From Orychophragmus violaceus (Eukaryota > Streptophyta > Magnoliopsida > Brassicales > Brassicaceae), in the NCBI GenBank assembly GCA_030180135.1, contig CM058239.1, positions 112,129,318-112,193,317 of the forward strand: a stretch of DNA of 64,000 nucleotides, read 5' to 3'. Positions 1 to 11,280 of the stretch are shown here, one piece after another; position 1 is the first letter of the stretch, and each line of letters starts with the position of its first letter. The position numbers and the translations under genes are program-made. The notes below the pieces were generated by a model. It did no database searches. It was not told the origin of the DNA and saw nothing but the letters and a program-made list of their open reading frames with translations.

Positions 1-1390
1 TCATTCATACCATTTTGTCGAGTCATTGTCTCATCTAGAGTCTAGAGTTGTTTAGGATTAGGAGTAGGCACTTTAGGCTTGCATTTGGAGTGTTTCCTTG
101 CGTTTTTGCAGATGATTTGGAGTTGGATGGGGAGTTTGGAGCTTGAAGGACCAAGAAAGAGGCAGCAGGAGGTCATATCGGCCAGGATATCGGCTTGCAG
201 GCCGATACACGCTCTCGGTTTAATTCGGAAGGAGCCATATCGGCCGGGATATCGGATGGATGAGCCGATACGTTTGTTCGGGCAAAAATCTGAGAGTTTA
301 TATCGGGTTCGATATCGGTTGGCTCAACCGATATGAAACTCTCGGATTAAATTTGTTGATCCAATATCGGTTGGCATATCGGTTCAGCCAACCGATATCG
401 CTTGTGCCAAATAAATCCGAGACTTGATATCGGCCCGGATATCGGCTGGCCGGGCCGATACGCGTCCCAGAAGATGTACCGGATCTGGGTCAACACCCGG
501 CTCGCACCCTTTAGACAATTTAAGCCAAAAACCTATTTCATTTTGTTTCTTAAGCAGATTTTGATGTTCTAAACTCTTTTGTAAGAACATATTGGATTCT
601 TTTGATTAATCTAGCACTTCTCTTGTTATTCCATCAACAAATCTTTCAATCTCTCACTAATCTACCATGATCAACTCTATTTCTATGAGTTTTGTTGATC
701 TAGTTATGATTAGTGAGTAGTTCTCCATAGGCTTGTGGGTTGGGTAGGATTAGGTTGATTAGGGGTGATCAATAGAATTCTAGTAGTTAAATGTTAAAAT
801 CTCATCTAGCAAAGTGTGCTTAATGCCTAATTAATCTTGATCGCATTGATTAGGATGTTTAGAATTTCTTGTTCACAACATGTTCGATAAAATTCCAGTA
901 TTTAGCTTTGTTAGGACTTTCATATTCTAGCACATGAAAATGTATGTCTAAAGTGATTGGTTGCTAATTGGAACCTGTTTGAATGCTCGTTTGATTTTGA
1001 TTCACAAATGATGATTTGTTCTTGAGTTAAGATTAAATGAAGAATTGGTATTAAGAGATTAAACTGATTTACTTTGTGTGTTCCTTGCTAGGAGATTAGC
1101 TTTTAGAAGTTTGAATTAGGATTCCTTGATCATCCCGAGTCACCTATCCGTTGACCCTTACCCTTGAGCCTTATTCTTCCTATTGATTGAATCGTTTGTT
1201 TATCTGCTTTTTGTTTGCTTCGGTCTGATTTACTTTGTTAGGATTGTTAGAAATTAAAAACCAAAATTTGTTTGATTTGACTCTGAAGGATTAGTATTTG
1301 CTTGTTGGTTTTATCCATCCCAGAATAGGTTCGATACCTCAAAGCTACATCGATAAGCTTGAGGAATTGGTACCTCAAAGGATTGCAAAA
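1..1390 (+). mobile_element. LTR-like remnant (Athila/Tat-type), truncated by window edge
   Basis: No coding potential is visible. The stretch has the texture of an Athila/Tat-type LTR: long T-rich non-coding DNA, then a segment rich in TTTGTTTGCTT-like words, ending near 1310-1335 in a phrase resembling the end of such LTRs (TTCGATACC). It stops at about 1390, where reverse-complement sequence of another LTR family begins. The left end lies outside the window. The class assignment is inference from resemblance to the Athila-like LTR at 37458-38665, which has the same internal order of words on its minus strand; no target duplication or primer site was found. Confidence 0.4.
175..461. repeat. 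five-unit array of ATATCGG triplet motif, 63-bp period
   Basis: Five units start at 175, 237, 300, 364 and 427, spaced 62, 63, 64 and 63 bp. Each unit holds two direct copies of ATATCGG exactly 12 bp apart, then an inverted CCGATAC or CCGATAT 15 or 16 bp after the start of the second copy, so each can fold as a short hairpin. Between units lies a more variable spacer often containing CTCGG or CCGAG. The invariant 12-bp spacing against diverged spacer sequence is seen directly. The function is unknown. Confidence 0.9.
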
Positions 1391-4300
1391 TCCTAGTTAT
1401 CACTGACCCGTCCTTGACCCCGTTATCCTCACTTCCACAGTACAAAACTTCGTAATCTGTACCGCTTCCGTGAGTTGTGTCGGTTCGGACTAAACTAATA
1501 TACCAGAAAACATGTTCATTACTAAGCAATTAAACGCTTATATAACGTTTAACACATTTACAAAATGGTTTGCCATTAAATACAATATTCAAATCACATA
1601 GTAAATGGTGCCTAAGCCGAACCGAGAAAAAAAAAACGTCGAGTCAAAACAACCCCACCACAAGCGATCCCGAAACTACACCGAAGACCTCCCGCGTCCG
1701 TCGCTGCTAACCTGGAAACACAAAAAGAGTCTAATGAGCGATCTAATCACCCAGTGAATCGGCTCCCCACTAACGGCTTCTATTCTATATATTATCTACA
1801 GATTCCACCCAAAACCCCAAAATAACAATCAACAAAGAAAACAGTTGATCACGTACTACCACGACGTGATAAACCCTCAGTACACAAGCACTTTCCAAAA
1901 GGAGAAGGAACGATTACGGAAATCGAAAGCACTGCGGCACATGCTTTTGATTGGACTCAATCGATCTATCGCGCAAACCAACTTACTCCACTGGGCCTAC
2001 TATATGTGAACTCGGTAACTTCTACGGGTTTACATAATCACTGTCCAGGTAACTACAACCACCCATGACTCCTAGACGTTAACACAAAGTCTGACGACCT
2101 AAGACATTGTTCTCAGCCCATCGATACGCAGTGACTCAGGTTAGCCCATGGTACCTAAGTTTCCATGCAGTTCGGCCCTAGGACATAACCCCGTATTCTT
2201 CGAACCGCACACCTGCCGACGTCACTCAGTAGGTTCACTCCATAACCAATATCACCACCCGAAGGCACACGATTTGATTAGGCAACTACCCGAGGATCCA
2301 ATCGGGTCGGAAGTACCGGAACACCATCAAAAGCTAGACTTGCGGGATCTACGCGCCCTAGAGTCCTAGTGCAGTAATGTAAACACGCAGACTTGATGGG
2401 ACTTTAACACAAATCACACAATCAACAACAACAATTAAATAACCCGCAAGTCTAACACGCCAACACCAACATTCTGACTCGGCGTTATACCGCATCAGTA
2501 ACTACGAACTTAACCGGCCGTGTGACCGGATTAAGTGTCCACAAGGGCCGCTCGGCCCAAGACTGAGACAGTGTAAACATGCCTGCACACAAAACTCAAC
2601 AGCAACAAATCATCAACACAATCAATCACCTAAGCAAGCCTATTAGAGTTTTCTAACATCTTTTAATTCATTGTTTTCCGCTACCTTGGATTAGCAGATT
2701 GCTAATCCGTAAACGGCTCAACAACCACACTATACTTTAACTACTCATTTCCTATGTGTCTTTTAACAACTCCTCGATCCGTTGGTCCAGAGTTAGTAGC
2801 TTACTAAACTCTCCGACATCTTATGATTAACTTAATTTATTCATTGAATAACCCCTTACCCACTATTTGACATAATCCCATTCCCGTTACATACTCTATA
2901 TGTGTGTTTATGGTTTACTTCCGTATTTTAATATCGTCTTAATTTCTGTATATAGATTCGTTCAATATCGTTCTTTAATAAATATAGATGCATATATGGT
3001 TCTATCATGCAGCGTCTATATGAATGCATCAATCAACATTTCTAACAACCTAGCGGCAACAACGGTTTAATCCTTAACCCTAAGTTCATACCATGAATCT
3101 CAATTACCTAACCGGTTTACATTTAACCAAGCAATATCAATCTTCAATCAATCATTCAAGTACGGGTATGCAATTCCTAGTTTTATGGCTTTCAGTTCCC
3201 GGTCTATATGTATTATATCTAACTATGAGTTGAGTCGACTAACAGTGATTAGTGCAGACTGACGGAACGGATGCGGATATGAACTCCGAGACCACCGAAC
3301 AGAATCCCGAACTCCCGAATCCCTGATACGAACTCCAAAGATTCCTGAACACTCGTAGGGCTGCCCGAACAAGATACGGACGGAGTCAAACGCGTTGACC
3401 GGCGTGGACCACCACCTCGACCGGCTGTTGACCAGCGTTGACTGGTGCTGACTTTGACCCTCTATCCGTTGACCGAAGCTTGAACCGTTGACCATCCACT
3501 GAATTGGTTGACTGAGCTAAACCAATTCCAATTGACTGGTTTAGTTAAACCGGCCCAAATCAAACCATTGAACGGTGTTGACACCGCTTTAAATTAAACT
3601 AATATCATACTTAACCGACCCAAATCCATATCAGATCAAAGCTAAATCACCCCTAATTGAACCGGCTTGAAGAATGGCGGTGGAAGGGTTCTCTGGCGGC
3701 CGGCTTCGGCGTTGACCGCTGCGGCGGGAGCGTTAACCGGCGGTTTTTTCTAGTTTTTCCGGTGTCTCCTGGTGAGATCAGGTGAATAAGAGCCTCCAAA
3801 ATAGAAGAACAGGCTGTAGAAGGAAAGAATGGTTGATCAAGGTGAATGAGGCGGCGTTGACCGGTGGTGGTCCGGCGTTGACCCATCAGAATTTACTTCT
3901 TCAGTGACTGGTGACAATCTCTGACGGCTGGGAATACTCCTAAGACCACATGGAAGCTTCTAGAGAGGTGGAAATGCTATGGAGAGGAAGATTCACCCAA
4001 AACGAAGGATGGTCTCGCCAGCGGCGACCCTTCTACGGTGGCTCCGGCGAGACACCGGCGACGGCGAGGTGATCCAAAAAGCGTCAATTGTGGAGGAGAG
4101 GGTGGTGAATCCAATGGAACAAGTGGTTTGTGGGTCAGGATTATAGTTTGAGAGCTATGGGATTTCTTGTGTCTCAAGTCTTGAAGAACACTCAAGAACA
4201 CTTGAATGTTCTTGAGTTTCCTTTGAAGATACAAGCAATTTTCTGGTATTTTGGTTGATTCTAGATAGAGGAGAGAGGCAGAGAGAGAGATAGAGAGGAT

Positions 4301-4969
4301 AGAGCGAGAGGCTGAAGGTGAAGTGAATGGTGAATGATATAAGATTCCATGCAAAGTCTCATACAACGAATTGTTCCCATGCATTGCACCAAGGCTTGGA
4401 GAGGTGGTGCCATCCAGGTAAGGACACCTGTCTCCAGAAGTGTTCTTATGAGAAAAACCCTTCCCTTAAACCGCTTAAACAAAGTCCTAAACCCACTCTT
4501 TTTTGATGCTTCGGTTTACCCGTTCTCGCGTTTAATATTTTAGAAAACCCTTGGATGTTTCCATAAATCCTTCAAACCACAAAAACTGATTCAACATGAT
4601 TTTATATTAATTTAGCAACTTCAATCACTCCATTTGGACTACCGTACCTCCAGTTATGAATTTTACAAGATTTCTCGGTTCTATTGGTTTCCATTCCCGA
4701 TAGTCCAAAAAACCGTGTAAACTCCATTTCTTCCACTTATGGTCTTTTAACTGTTCTTTTATTGAAAAATATTTAGGGAAGTAGAGAAAAATTCCCTTTT
4801 GGGGTATTCCGTCTCGGCTTCCGTCTCATATTTTGACAAATTTACTATTTTGCCCTTGGACTTTTGCAAAATTACCATTTTGTCTTCTGGATTTTGGCAA
4901 AATTATAATTTTGCTCGTGCTGACTTTTCTTCTGTCCATTGACCATATTTTTGAAAACAGGATGTTACA
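1391..4969 (-). mobile_element. truncated LTR of the 3.4-kb-LTR (chromovirus-like) family
   Basis: This is a diverged reverse-complement copy of the LTR found at 24414-27811. Shared landmarks in the right order are the segment near 1395-1500 with CACAACTCACGG-like words, the GTTGACC-rich block at 3380-3900, and the terminus GATGTTACA at 4961-4969, which is the reverse complement of the LTR start TGTAA. The other terminus (TGTAACGCCCC) is missing, so the copy is cut at its left edge. No internal domain follows. It is either a solo LTR or the broken end of a larger element; no target duplication was recognised. Confidence 0.7.
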
Positions 4970-5022
4970 GTATCTATATCTCCCCTCCGGTTTATGATTA
5001 TTATTGAGTGTTTTAAATCTAA

Positions 5023-6091
5023 TCTATTAAAACAGGAAGGTTTGTCATGGTACATAAATGTTGTTCCCGGAATTTGCCCTTGATATTATTAGGATTTGTA
5101 ACCTTCATTAAGGGTAAAACTGTAAAACAATGTATATTAATGATTTAATTAAATTCCATTAAGAGTAATTAGGGAATATAACATTATCTCTACAATACAT
5201 GTTTCCAAACAAGACAATTATTAAACATGTAGCCAAACAACCAAATTCTAATGGGTCCCACTTTCCTAATTAATTAAAATCAAAACAAATTAATTGATAA
5301 ATATAATTAATAATGTATACATCAACTATTATATATAAATTAAGATTCTTTAATTTATGATTTAATTCAAAATATATTTATAATATATTTTAATATCTTT
5401 TCAAATATATATATATATATACATATTACGATTGATGTTTTTACGATTGTACTTTTTAGCAAGTTTTTCCATCAAACTGAAAAAATATTTAATTAATTAA
5501 ACGGGTTGAAAAATTAATTAGCCAATCTCGATTATAAATTTTCTATAAAAAAATTTGCATATAGTAAATAATTTCAGTTGATATATTTTAAACTTAATAA
5601 AAATAATAAAATAATTTTATACTTATATTATTCAAATATTTGAAGCGTCAAATTATGCTTTATGTTTGAATGAAGTTTTTAACGGATAGTTCCATCAAAT
5701 TTGCAAATTATATATACGACTACAACATGTATTTTATAAAATAATATTTTAGATAAATATAATAACAATTAAACATATACCACATAACTTTTACAATAGT
5801 TGTTTTCACATATATATATTTTTTCAAACTATGATCTTACGATACAACACATATTAAAATATATAATACGAAATCGTTATTTTAATCTCTTAATCCTTAC
5901 GATATATCTCCTCCAAATAACACATAATTCATTTAAAAAAAAAACTAAATTGCTAACTCACTGTTTATAATGTTGGTTAAACAATTATAATCAAAATTAG
6001 ATTACATAATTAAAAATCTAAACTACTATTAACAAAATGAATAAAAAGTAAAATTTGTAAAGAAAATTAAACCCGCACTTAGAAAATCTAG
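5023..6091 (+). mobile_element. non-autonomous Helitron-like element (ATREP type)
   Basis: The left end begins TCTATTAAAACAG directly after an A, like the 5' ends of Arabidopsis ATREP Helitrons. The right end carries AAACCCGCACTT followed by ATCTAG before a T, resembling the usual 3' hairpin plus CTRR terminus, although the second arm of the hairpin has decayed. The interior is extremely AT-rich and has no Rep/helicase coding sequence. Helitrons insert between A and T without a target duplication, which fits both borders. The borders are inference from remembered end motifs. Confidence 0.55.
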
Positions 6092-7033
6092 TTTCGATTA
6101 AACGTGCTACATCACATGTTAAAAAATATGTTTCCGCCACTTTTAAGATATATTGTGGATCACGATCCAATATTATAATATTTATCATTCATACTCTCCT
6201 AAATATACACAATATCCATGGATATTGCTTATTACCATTATTTGATGGTAGCCTTTAAAAAAGATAATACTATATCCGTAGATACCAATTTCATGGGGGG
6301 AAACTCGTAGATTTAATAGAAGTTGTGATTAAACCTATGTTTGTAAAGTATATGAACATTTAAATAATACATGGTTTATAGTTTTTTAAACTGTACCATA
6401 ACAGACACATTACATTTCACAATTGATTCTTCTTAACCTCAGAATTTTTTTTGTAACCGCTAGGCATTCTCAAATAACTTACCACATAAAGCGTTTTATT
6501 TTTCATAAAGAATGTATTTTCCATATAAAAGTTTGCAACCCGTTCACAACCAGCCCCACAATAAGTTGGTTCTTTTATCTGGAAATTCATGTCCTACATA
6601 ATTACCTGATGTTTTCATAAAATGCTAATTGTTTGTAAATGATCTTGAAAACCGACTTACTAGCATGATAACCATATTTTTGCATCTTTAGGGTCAATAC
6701 CAATTGAGTATCTCATATACATATGGAATGATCAATCAATTGATTTACCGTAAGTAATGGAACAAAGTTATTATTTTTGCAAGTTGCTGAGGACTGGTTT
6801 TTGAATCAAGAATGAGGACCGATCCTCATAAAAGTGTTGTTTATCCTCATAAATATGTTGTTTATTGTCTCTCTTTTTTTGTCAACATGTTGTTTATTGT
6901 CCATTATTATTTTTGGAGGAGTATAAGTCACTGCCGCGTTGTATTCAACGGTTCTTTATCTTGGATGTTTTATTGATATGATAGCTTGGTAGCTTAAACT
7001 ATGTTTAATAAAAAACGTGTTCTTAAAACAAAA
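6092..7033. other. AT-rich intergenic DNA
   Basis: AT-rich sequence with only short random ORFs. A small repetition of a TGTTGTTTATTGTC-like phrase occurs at 6836-6905. I see no gene or recognisable element. Confidence 0.6.
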
Positions 7034-7117
7034 GTCAGGATGGCCGAGTGGTCTAAGGCGCCAGACTCAAGTTCTGGTCTTCGAAAGAGGGCGTGGGTTC
7101 AAACCCCACTTCTGACA
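7034..7117 (+). tRNA. tRNA-Leu (CAA anticodon)
   Basis: An 84-nt class II tRNA. The acceptor arms GTCAGGA and TTCTGAC pair (one G-T), with A as discriminator base. The D-arm has GGCCGAGTGGTCTAAGGC, the anticodon loop reads CTCAAGT with anticodon CAA, a variable arm follows, and the T-arm is a perfect 5-bp stem GTGGG/CCCAC around TTCAAAC. No intron and no encoded CCA, as expected for a nuclear plant tRNA. T-runs about 10-20 nt downstream (TTTT, TTTTCTTTT) are suitable Pol III terminators, and CAA lies just upstream. Confidence 0.96.
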
Positions 7118-7221
7118 AATTATTTTATGTTTTCTTTTGTTCCTTCCATACGATCTAACTGTTTTTCTGTGTAGACAAAAAAAAAAGATTTATTTAAAGG
7201 TGCTCAGTTTTGATGAACATA

Positions 7222-7648
7222 AAGTTAAGATGTATAATAATCACAATCATACAAGCTAGTAACAAAGAGAAAACATCAAGAAGAAAAAATGTGAATGGAA
7301 CGAGTTTGTAAGATGGAGCTTGTGTTTCCGACTAAAGCAAGATCGACGTGGGGATGTTTTCTAGAAACTATGGATCTTATAGATAACTCTCTTCATCTGA
7401 TCATTTGTGTATTAGATATTTTGTTCATAACATATCAGAAGTTAAGATGTATAATAATCACAATCATACAAGCTAGTAACAAAGAGAAAACATCAAGAAG
7501 AAAAAATGTGAATGGAACGAGTTTGTAAGATGGAGCTTGTGTTTCCGACTAAAGCAAGATCGACGTGGGGATGTTTTCTAGAAACTATGGATCTTATAGA
7601 TAACTCTCTTCATCTGATCATTTGTGTATTAGATATTTTGTTCATAAC
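7222..7648. repeat. 217-bp tandem duplication
   Basis: Copy 1 (7222-7438) and copy 2 (7439-7648) are virtually identical at a period of 217 bp, starting AAGTTAAGATG and running to TTCATAAC; only the last few bases differ. No gene or structured RNA is recognisable inside, and a 77-codon ORF spanning the junction is probably fortuitous. The near identity implies a recent duplication between the tRNA gene and the 3' flank of the zinc-repeat gene. Confidence 0.9.
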
Positions 7649-8047
7649 TTGATATATATGTTATTGGTTAAACAAGTAGAGTAACATACCTAAACGAAAC
7701 AACTACCAACTGCTATTATGAACATCACTCCAACATGACTGCCGTTTCTCAAACGAAATAACGCAAATAAATTAACACAAAAATAGAGAAGCAATTAAAA
7801 TTGCATTTGCAATCTGCAAACAAAGACATGAGTTTTATTATTATCATCATCATACTAGAGACTTGTCTTATAGCCTTTGCTTGTACCTTCATTCAATATC
7901 TACAGGACAATACGACAAAGAAAAAGACAGCAGAGACTTTGCTCCTTTTTTACTCTCTAAACTAAGACCAAACACAAGACTCTTAACACTTTCAAGTGCC
8001 AACATACCTCACACGTGCAGAATAAGCAATCTGAATACATTATTAAC
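7649..8047 (-). other. 3' flank and probable 3'UTR of the zinc-repeat gene
   Basis: The sequence immediately downstream of the stop codon of the minus-strand gene is moderately AT-rich and lacks ORFs with family similarity. The 3'UTR should lie here; no single polyadenylation signal can be chosen with confidence. Confidence 0.5.
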
Positions 8048-10003
8048 TTACATCCACCTCTTAGGCAGGTTGATTGAGCCAGAGCCAGAGCCACCCTCTC
8101 TACCCAGCATCGCCATTATCAAACTTCCACCATGTACTCTTCCTTCTGGAGCCAACCCCAATCCTCCTGCTTCGTACTCATTGAGATCAATATCAGTCTC
8201 TGGAGATCCAGCAGCACTTCTCGCTTTCATCGTATCGATGTTCATGTCGCTAAACTCTTCCTCGTTCTCTGTTTCACTGCTGCTAAGTCTCGGTTCTTGG
8301 CTCTCGGAAGTCACAGTCATTCCTCCGTGAACCCGGTTATCCTGCACCAGACTGTTGTGGAGTGCACAAAGACCAGTCTTACCTCTAGCAAACGATGTAC
8401 AAGGACCAGAAGAGGATTGTCCAGCATACTCAGTCTCAGGATGACCCCACGCACAACGTTTCCCTCCTCCATGCGCCTTGCAAAAGTCAGTACTACCTTG
8501 CGCGCTTTTCCCACATCCTTCGGACTTGCATCTCTTTCCTCCACCGTGCCTCACACAGAAATCAGTCCTTCCTCTAGCACTCTTTGTGCATTCAGGAACC
8601 GCACATCTCTTACCGCCACCATGAGCCACACAGAAATTAGTACCTCCATGAACACTCTTTGAGCAAGGATCACCTCCTTGAAAGGCACATCTTTTACCTC
8701 CTCCATGTCCTTTACAGAACGGCGTGCTTCCTTCTGCCCCTTTGGTGCAACCCGAGTGTGTGCACCGTTTCCCACCACCGTGTGCTTTACAGAACATGGT
8801 GCTCCCTTGTGCTCCTTTCGTGCATCCATTCGATTGGCAACGACGACCACCTCCATGAGAAATGCAGAGTCCGGAAAGCCCTTCAGCGCTTTTCGTGCAG
8901 TTTTCTCTTTGGCATCTCTTTCCTCCACCATGCCTGATACATAGCCCTGATCTTCCCCTAGCAGCTCGTGTACAATCCTCATGACTGCATCTTCGACCAC
9001 CTCCATGGGCTATACAAAAGTCAGTACGGCCTTCAGCGCTTTTGGTGCATCCGAGAAATTCACATCGACGGCCACCTCCATGGGCTTTACAGTACACAGT
9101 TCGACCTTCAGCGCCCTTGTGACAACCATGTTTCTGGCATCTACGTCCACCACCATGGGAAATGCAACGACCAGACGCGCCTCTTGCCCCCTTTTGACAT
9201 CCTTCTACTTGACATAACTTGGAACTAGAAGAACTCTTATGCTGTGGCTTCAGCTGCTGAGTCAAACCGGAAGTATATGTACCCGAGCTTAGAGGTGTTG
9301 TTGTTGCTGTGCTAGATGATAGGTCCAGAACATTGGCAGCAGGAATGATTATCTTCGTTGGAGCATGAACTAAAAAGGAGCTTGTTTCTTTGCTTGATGA
9401 AGCTTGCAATGCAGGTGATGAAAACCCTGGTCTCCAGCCACATGATGTGGACCCTTCATTAGTTGCACGTAGCATGTCTGCAAGAGCTGGAAATTGGTTC
9501 GTCTGCTGCTGAACCGCGGTGATCTCAGATTGACAAGACATTCCTCCACCAGAGAGACTCAGATCCAGATCAAAGTTTGGGGACAGAACCTGCAACCCTT
9601 TCATTTTCAGATTAGCTGGTTTTTTGTTGCTGGCCGGTTTCTCGTTGCCAAGATGGAGGCTAAAGTCCAGCTCAATATCCATTGAGGACGCTTCCTCGAT
9701 TTCTTTGGCAGAACATAAACTTGTGCATGCAGTTGCCGAACTCCCTTTGCTATCAGAAGAGCTTGGGGAGTGACCGAGTCTCAAGGAAAGTAAAGGATCA
9801 GCTTCTTGAACCTTTGATCCACCAATCAGACTCCATTTCCTTTTAATACCCTTGGTACTAGACAATGGAGAGGCAAGGGAATCAAGACGCAGAGTAGTAT
9901 CAGCGGCCTCTGCTACATCAACTTGAAGAGAACGGCCCAACATCTTGAATGAATTCGGAGAAGAATTAGCAGGAAAACCAGTGTTTTGGAATCTGGATTG
10001 CAT
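8048..10003 (-). CDS. Cys/His-repeat nuclear-type protein, AT1G64140-like (WRKY19-related zinc repeats)
   Basis: 651-aa protein in one coding exon. The start is set at the ATG at 10003 (MQSRFQNTGF); the open frame continues 26 codons upstream only from a GTG, through what is probably 5'UTR or intron. Residues about 264-550 hold eleven tandem units of about 25 aa of the form RC-x4-C-x-K-x-A-x-G-x-T-x-x-C-x-x-HGGG, ten of them ending HGGG. Such repeats are also found N-terminal in WRKY19 and in the loricrin-like family of Arabidopsis; there is no WRKY domain here. The N-terminal third carries Leu-rich repression-type (EAR-like LxLxL) motifs at about 112-118 (LDFSLHL) and 145-151 (DLDLSLS), and a DLNE motif lies near 606. 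A nuclear regulatory role is inference. The length matches my recollection of AT1G64140 (about 646 aa), and PAM71 (AT1G64150) also lies in this window. Confidence 0.9.
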   Translation of the reverse strand: MQSRFQNTGFPANSSPNSFKMLGRSLQVDVAEAADTTLRLDSLASPLSSTKGIKRKWSLIGGSKVQEADPLLSLRLGHSPSSSDSKGSSATACTSLCSAKEIEEASSMDIELDFSLHLGNEKPASNKKPANLKMKGLQVLSPNFDLDLSLSGGGMSCQSEITAVQQQTNQFPALADMLRATNEGSTSCGWRPGFSSPALQASSSKETSSFLVHAPTKIIIPAANVLDLSSSTATTTPLSSGTYTSGLTQQLKPQHKSSSSSKLCQVEGCQKGARGASGRCISHGGGRRCQKHGCHKGAEGRTVYCKAHGGGRRCEFLGCTKSAEGRTDFCIAHGGGRRCSHEDCTRAARGRSGLCIRHGGGKRCQRENCTKSAEGLSGLCISHGGGRRCQSNGCTKGAQGSTMFCKAHGGGKRCTHSGCTKGAEGSTPFCKGHGGGKRCAFQGGDPCSKSVHGGTNFCVAHGGGKRCAVPECTKSARGRTDFCVRHGGGKRCKSEGCGKSAQGSTDFCKAHGGGKRCAWGHPETEYAGQSSSGPCTSFARGKTGLCALHNSLVQDNRVHGGMTVTSESQEPRLSSSETENEEEFSDMNIDTMKARSAAGSPETDIDLNEYEAGGLGLAPEGRVHGGSLIMAMLGREGGSGSGSINLPKRWM

Positions 10004-11230
10004 GGTCACAACTAAAAAGATGAAAACTTGTAACAACTGATACTCCACAAACTTCCGGGTTAAGAGAATAAGCCACAGCACTAGGAGTTAGAAGACCTTA
10101 TAAGCATCTCCACCTCCGCTTACAAATCCTGAGGTATCGCACCGATCCATTATAAATAAAAGTTGAAAATCAAATCTGGCAGCTGATTCGAAGCGACTCT
10201 CGAGACCCAATTAATTCTCAAACTTCACCAAAGTATAAAGGTAGCAGCTAACCATCCTGCTTCATAACAAAATAAACAAGTGAGTACCAATTTCATTGCA
10301 AGTAAACCACCAAAATAAAAAACAGTGAGCAATTCATTTGGGTTACCAAGTTAACACAAGAACATAACAGAAAACGTTAACACATGAGAAACCACATAGT
10401 TTAGGCCTTAGGGGACAAAAAACAAGAATACATAAGACCCGTGACAGCATATAAACAAACACACCGAGTCGACAAAGATAACTGTTATCATGAGGAACTA
10501 TAAACCAGATCGACAAAGATAACTGTTATCATGAGGAACTATAAACCAGATTCAAAAGAGAAAGTGTTTATTCACCTCAGCGTTTATGAGAAGAGATGTT
10601 GATAAGAGGTTGTAAATCAGATATATACAACAAAGTATGTACCTTTAAGCTAAGCTAAGCTAATCGATTTGCTTATAGGAAAAGCATAAGATGATAAGAG
10701 AGGTTAGGAAAGATAAATAAAGCAAACAGAAACATAAAAACTAAGTCGTTCTGGATTACTGACACGAACTCCATCGGTTTCAGACATATAAAAGAAGACA
10801 AAAAAACAAGGAATAAACAGAATTCTTCAATTTCCAAGACATCATCGATCTCAGAGCTTAAACAGACATGCAAATCAATCGAGACACAAGGAAAAAATTA
10901 TGAATTAAAGAAAGATCCGATTGCGAAACAAAGGAGAAGAGTTATACCTCAATTTCTTTGAATCTGATTACAGATTTTCACGGCATCAAATGATAAATCA
11001 AATCGGAAGCAATTCTCTTTCGGTCTCTCTCTCTTTCAACGAAATTAAAATAGTTTCACCAATTCTCTTATTATTCTTCTTTTGGGGGTAGGGATTTACA
11101 GCGCCGGCGAGAGAGATTGAAAGACGTATAAATAGGAGAAAGAAAGGAAGAACAATAGAGAGAGAGAGAGGCTTAAAAGCCAAAGGAGTGGAGATCATCG
11201 AATCTCAAACAAGAGGAGGAGAAAAAAGGG
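10004..11230 (-). other. 5'UTR with intron(s) of the zinc-repeat gene
   Basis: In the minus direction, a pyrimidine/purine-rich leader (about 11200-10946) ends at a plausible donor, GAG then GTATAAC, near 10945. A long T-rich, AT-rich stretch then continues to the ATG at 10003, consistent with one or more 5'UTR introns. No conserved coding sequence is present. Exact acceptors cannot be fixed without transcripts. Confidence 0.5.
10470..10551. repeat. 41-bp exact tandem duplication
   Basis: 10470-10510 is repeated perfectly at 10511-10551 (unit starting CGACAAAGATAAC). It lies within the probable 5'UTR intron of the zinc-repeat gene. Confidence 0.95.
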
Positions 11231-11248
11231 TAGAGACCACTGATGCCA

Positions 11249-11276
11249 CACGTGCCGTCAGAATCTTTGGCACGTG
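11249..11276 (-). promoter_or_regulatory. twin G-boxes upstream of the zinc-repeat gene
   Basis: Two CACGTG palindromes at 11249-11254 and 11271-11276, 22 bp apart, lie just upstream of the inferred transcription start. G-boxes bind bZIP (ABA-response) and bHLH/PIF factors in plants. Their place in the proximal promoter suggests light or ABA control, which is inference. Confidence 0.55.
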
Positions 11277-11280
11277 CCAT

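Noticed and set aside
175..461. CRISPR-like array appearance of the regularly spaced repeats
   Set aside because: Plant nuclear context, imperfect repeats with internal inverted structure, no cas genes; it is a TE-internal repeat.
8132..9228. Plus-strand ORFs of 60-176 codons opposite the zinc-repeat gene
   Set aside because: Mirror-frame shadows created by the repetitive codon pattern of the real minus-strand gene.
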